From positions 1 through 13,012 of the forward strand of contig JAGZWV010000046.1 in NCBI GenBank assembly GCA_018378775.1: a stretch of 13,012 nt of DNA, written 5' to 3'. The notes below the pieces were generated by a model that did not search any database, was not told where the DNA came from, and saw only the letters and a list, made by a program, of their open reading frames with translations. Source of the stretch: Collinsella sp. (lineage in GTDB: Bacteria > Actinomycetota > Coriobacteriia > Coriobacteriales > Coriobacteriaceae). Each line of letters starts with the position of its first letter. Position 1 is the stretch's first letter. The position numbers and the translations under genes are program-made. Shown in pieces: positions 11,933 to 13,012 of this stretch.

Positions 11933-12901
11933 ATGAACGCACATGATCTTATCGCCGACGCAATCGCTGAAAAGGGCGGTTTCGATAGCGTCTTCTGGGT
12001 TGCCTGCGGCGGCTCCCTCATCGACCTGCTGCCCGCCCACGAGCTGCTCAAGCGCGAGGCGACTACGTTTGCCAGCGAGGCGTATACCGCCCGCGAGTTC
12101 GATATCATGCGTCCCAAGCGCCTGGGCGAAAAGTCCCTTGTCATCGCTTGCAGCCACTCCGGCAACACCCCCGAGGTAATCGATGCGTGCTCGATCGCCA
12201 AGGCGGCGGGCGCGACCGTTATCGTGCAGACGGACAACGCGGGTTCCGGCATCGATAACGGTGAGTGGACGTGCTGGGTATATCCGTGGGGCGAGGGAGT
12301 TCCGCAGGCGGAGGTGCCCGCCGGCATCTCTTTGGCTCTCGCTTCCGAGCTCCTGGATCAGCAGGAAGGTTATGCCGACCTTGCCGACATGTACGAAGGC
12401 ATCGCCAAGATGGACCAGATCCTGCCTGCAGCTCGCGAGAAGGTCAACGCCGAACTCTGCGACCGTTTTGCCGCCCTGTGCCAGGACCACAAGTTCCTGT
12501 ATATCTTGGGGTCCGGTCCCGTGTTTAGCCAGGCCTATGGCTTCGCTATCTGCTCGCTTATGGAGATGCAGTGGCAGAGCTGCGCCTATATCCACTCCGG
12601 CGAGTACTTCCACGGCCCCTTCGAGGTGACCGAGCCCGGAGTCTTCTACTTCCTGCAGATGTCTTCTAGTGAGTGCCGAGCCATGGATGAGCGCGCCCTC
12701 GCATTCCTCGAGACCCATACCGACACTCTTATGGTGCTCGACGCCATGGAGTACGGCATGGACCAAGTACCGGCGAGCGTTCGCGCGTTCCTTGATCCAA
12801 TCCTGTTCTACGCGATGAACTGTGAGCTGCGCTCCGCTCGCGGCAAGGTGTTCGACCATCACCCGGACGTGCGTCGTTACATGGGCATCGAGAAGTACTA
12901 G
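11933..12901 (+). CDS. frlB: SIS-domain fructosamine-6-phosphate deglycase, FrlB-like
   Basis: This 322-residue cytoplasmic enzyme has two SIS (sugar isomerase) domains. FrlB splits fructoselysine 6-phosphate into lysine and glucose 6-phosphate. Motifs shared with E. coli FrlB: VFWVACGGSL near residues 20-29; the phosphosugar-binding CSHSGNTPEVI near 76-86; IHSGEYFHGPFEVTEPGV with Glu224 and His227, matching ESGEFRHGPLEIVEPGV in FrlB; and the C-terminal DHHPDVRRYMGIEKY, matching DHNPDDRRYYGG. Length is close to FrlB (340). The ATG at 11933 follows GAAAGGAAG; a longer in-frame start at 11894 lies across the hairpin and lacks a ribosome site. The related FraB (fructose-asparagine) and glucoselysine deglycases are alternatives; the exact amino acid partner cannot be told from sequence. 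Confidence 0.82.
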   Translation: MNAHDLIADAIAEKGGFDSVFWVACGGSLIDLLPAHELLKREATTFASEAYTAREFDIMRPKRLGEKSLVIACSHSGNTPEVIDACSIAKAAGATVIVQTDNAGSGIDNGEWTCWVYPWGEGVPQAEVPAGISLALASELLDQQEGYADLADMYEGIAKMDQILPAAREKVNAELCDRFAALCQDHKFLYILGSGPVFSQAYGFAICSLMEMQWQSCAYIHSGEYFHGPFEVTEPGVFYFLQMSSSECRAMDERALAFLETHTDTLMVLDAMEYGMDQVPASVRAFLDPILFYAMNCELRSARGKVFDHHPDVRRYMGIEKY

Positions 12902-12911
12902 CGATTTTAAA

Positions 12912-12957
12912 ACGGGGCGCGAGGCGCGTTGAGACGTGCGAATCCCTCGCGCCCCGT
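12912..12957. terminator. Strong hairpin after the frlB-like gene
   Basis: ACGGGGCGCGAGG (12912-12924) pairs perfectly over 13 bases with CCTCGCGCCCCGT (12945-12957) around a 20-base loop. On the plus strand no T-run follows, so it may be a processing or stability hairpin or a partial attenuator before the next gene. On the minus strand it is followed by TTTTAAAA and would work better as a terminator in that direction. Confidence 0.5.
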
Positions 12958-13000
12958 CTGCTCGCCGTAACCACGGCGGTTTACCTGAATGGAGATAACC

Positions 13001-13012
13001 ATGGCAGCCTAT
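13001..13012 (+). CDS. Start of a further operon gene (runs off window)
   Basis: The ATG at 13001 opens MAAY to the window edge, with TGGAG about eight bases upstream. Four codons allow no family call. In frl-type clusters a PfkB-type fructosamine 6-kinase (FrlD) is still unaccounted for here, so that is a reasonable guess from context only. Confidence 0.45.

Overview
The window is GC-rich, densely coded DNA that looks like a member of the Coriobacteriia (Actinomycetota), most likely Collinsella or a close gut relative. The grounds are a mannose-family PTS paired with a LevR-type regulator in a high-GC genome, and next to it a fructoselysine-type (frl-like) gene set. This placement is an inference from gene content; no rRNA or other phylogenetic marker is present.

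Left edge (1-975): a graveyard of gene ends. A minus-strand iron-alcohol-dehydrogenase-like gene starts at 41 and runs off the window. The head of a P-loop sugar/nucleoside kinase (minus strand, from 428) is cut off just before its P-loop. At 722-912 lies a ghost copy of the levR-type regulator, reduced to its promoter region, first seven codons and last ~50 codons.

Centre left (976-5010): a plus-strand operon for an oligosaccharide PTS, in the order IIB, IIC, IID, IIA, followed by a cytoplasmic GH32 beta-fructosidase. The likely substrate is sucrose or short fructo-oligosaccharides, taken up and phosphorylated by the PTS and then split in the cytoplasm.

Centre (5011-8566): a 548-bp gap with two hairpins, the tail of an unidentified minus-strand gene and a second copy of the regulator promoter region. 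Then comes the intact 917-aa LevR-family regulator (HTH, degenerate AAA+, PRD, EIIA-like, EIIB-like, PRD). It is followed by a dead copy of the start of the IIB gene (ATG changed to ACG) spliced to the last ~46 codons of a HAD phosphatase gene. The PTS operon is therefore bracketed by direct repeats of the regulator locus. The simplest reading is a duplication followed by reciprocal loss: the left copy kept the PTS genes, the right copy kept the regulator.

Right (8567-13012): a GntR/UTRA repressor with its own promoter, then a four-gene or longer operon: YfcC-family permease, FrlC-like sugar epimerase, FrlB-like SIS-domain deglycase, and the first four codons of another gene. Its promoter is framed by two near-identical 21-bp boxes exactly 50 bp apart, a good candidate for the GntR operator. 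The set points to uptake and breakdown of Amadori compounds such as fructoselysine, with a transporter family different from those of the known frl systems.

The most interesting points are: the reciprocal-loss duplication around the PTS operon; a LevR protein that has lost the sigma-54 contact loop and Walker B acidic pair; a 14-bp-arm palindrome in front of the PTS operon that is missing from the duplicate; the twin operators; and the YfcC permease as a candidate Amadori-product carrier.
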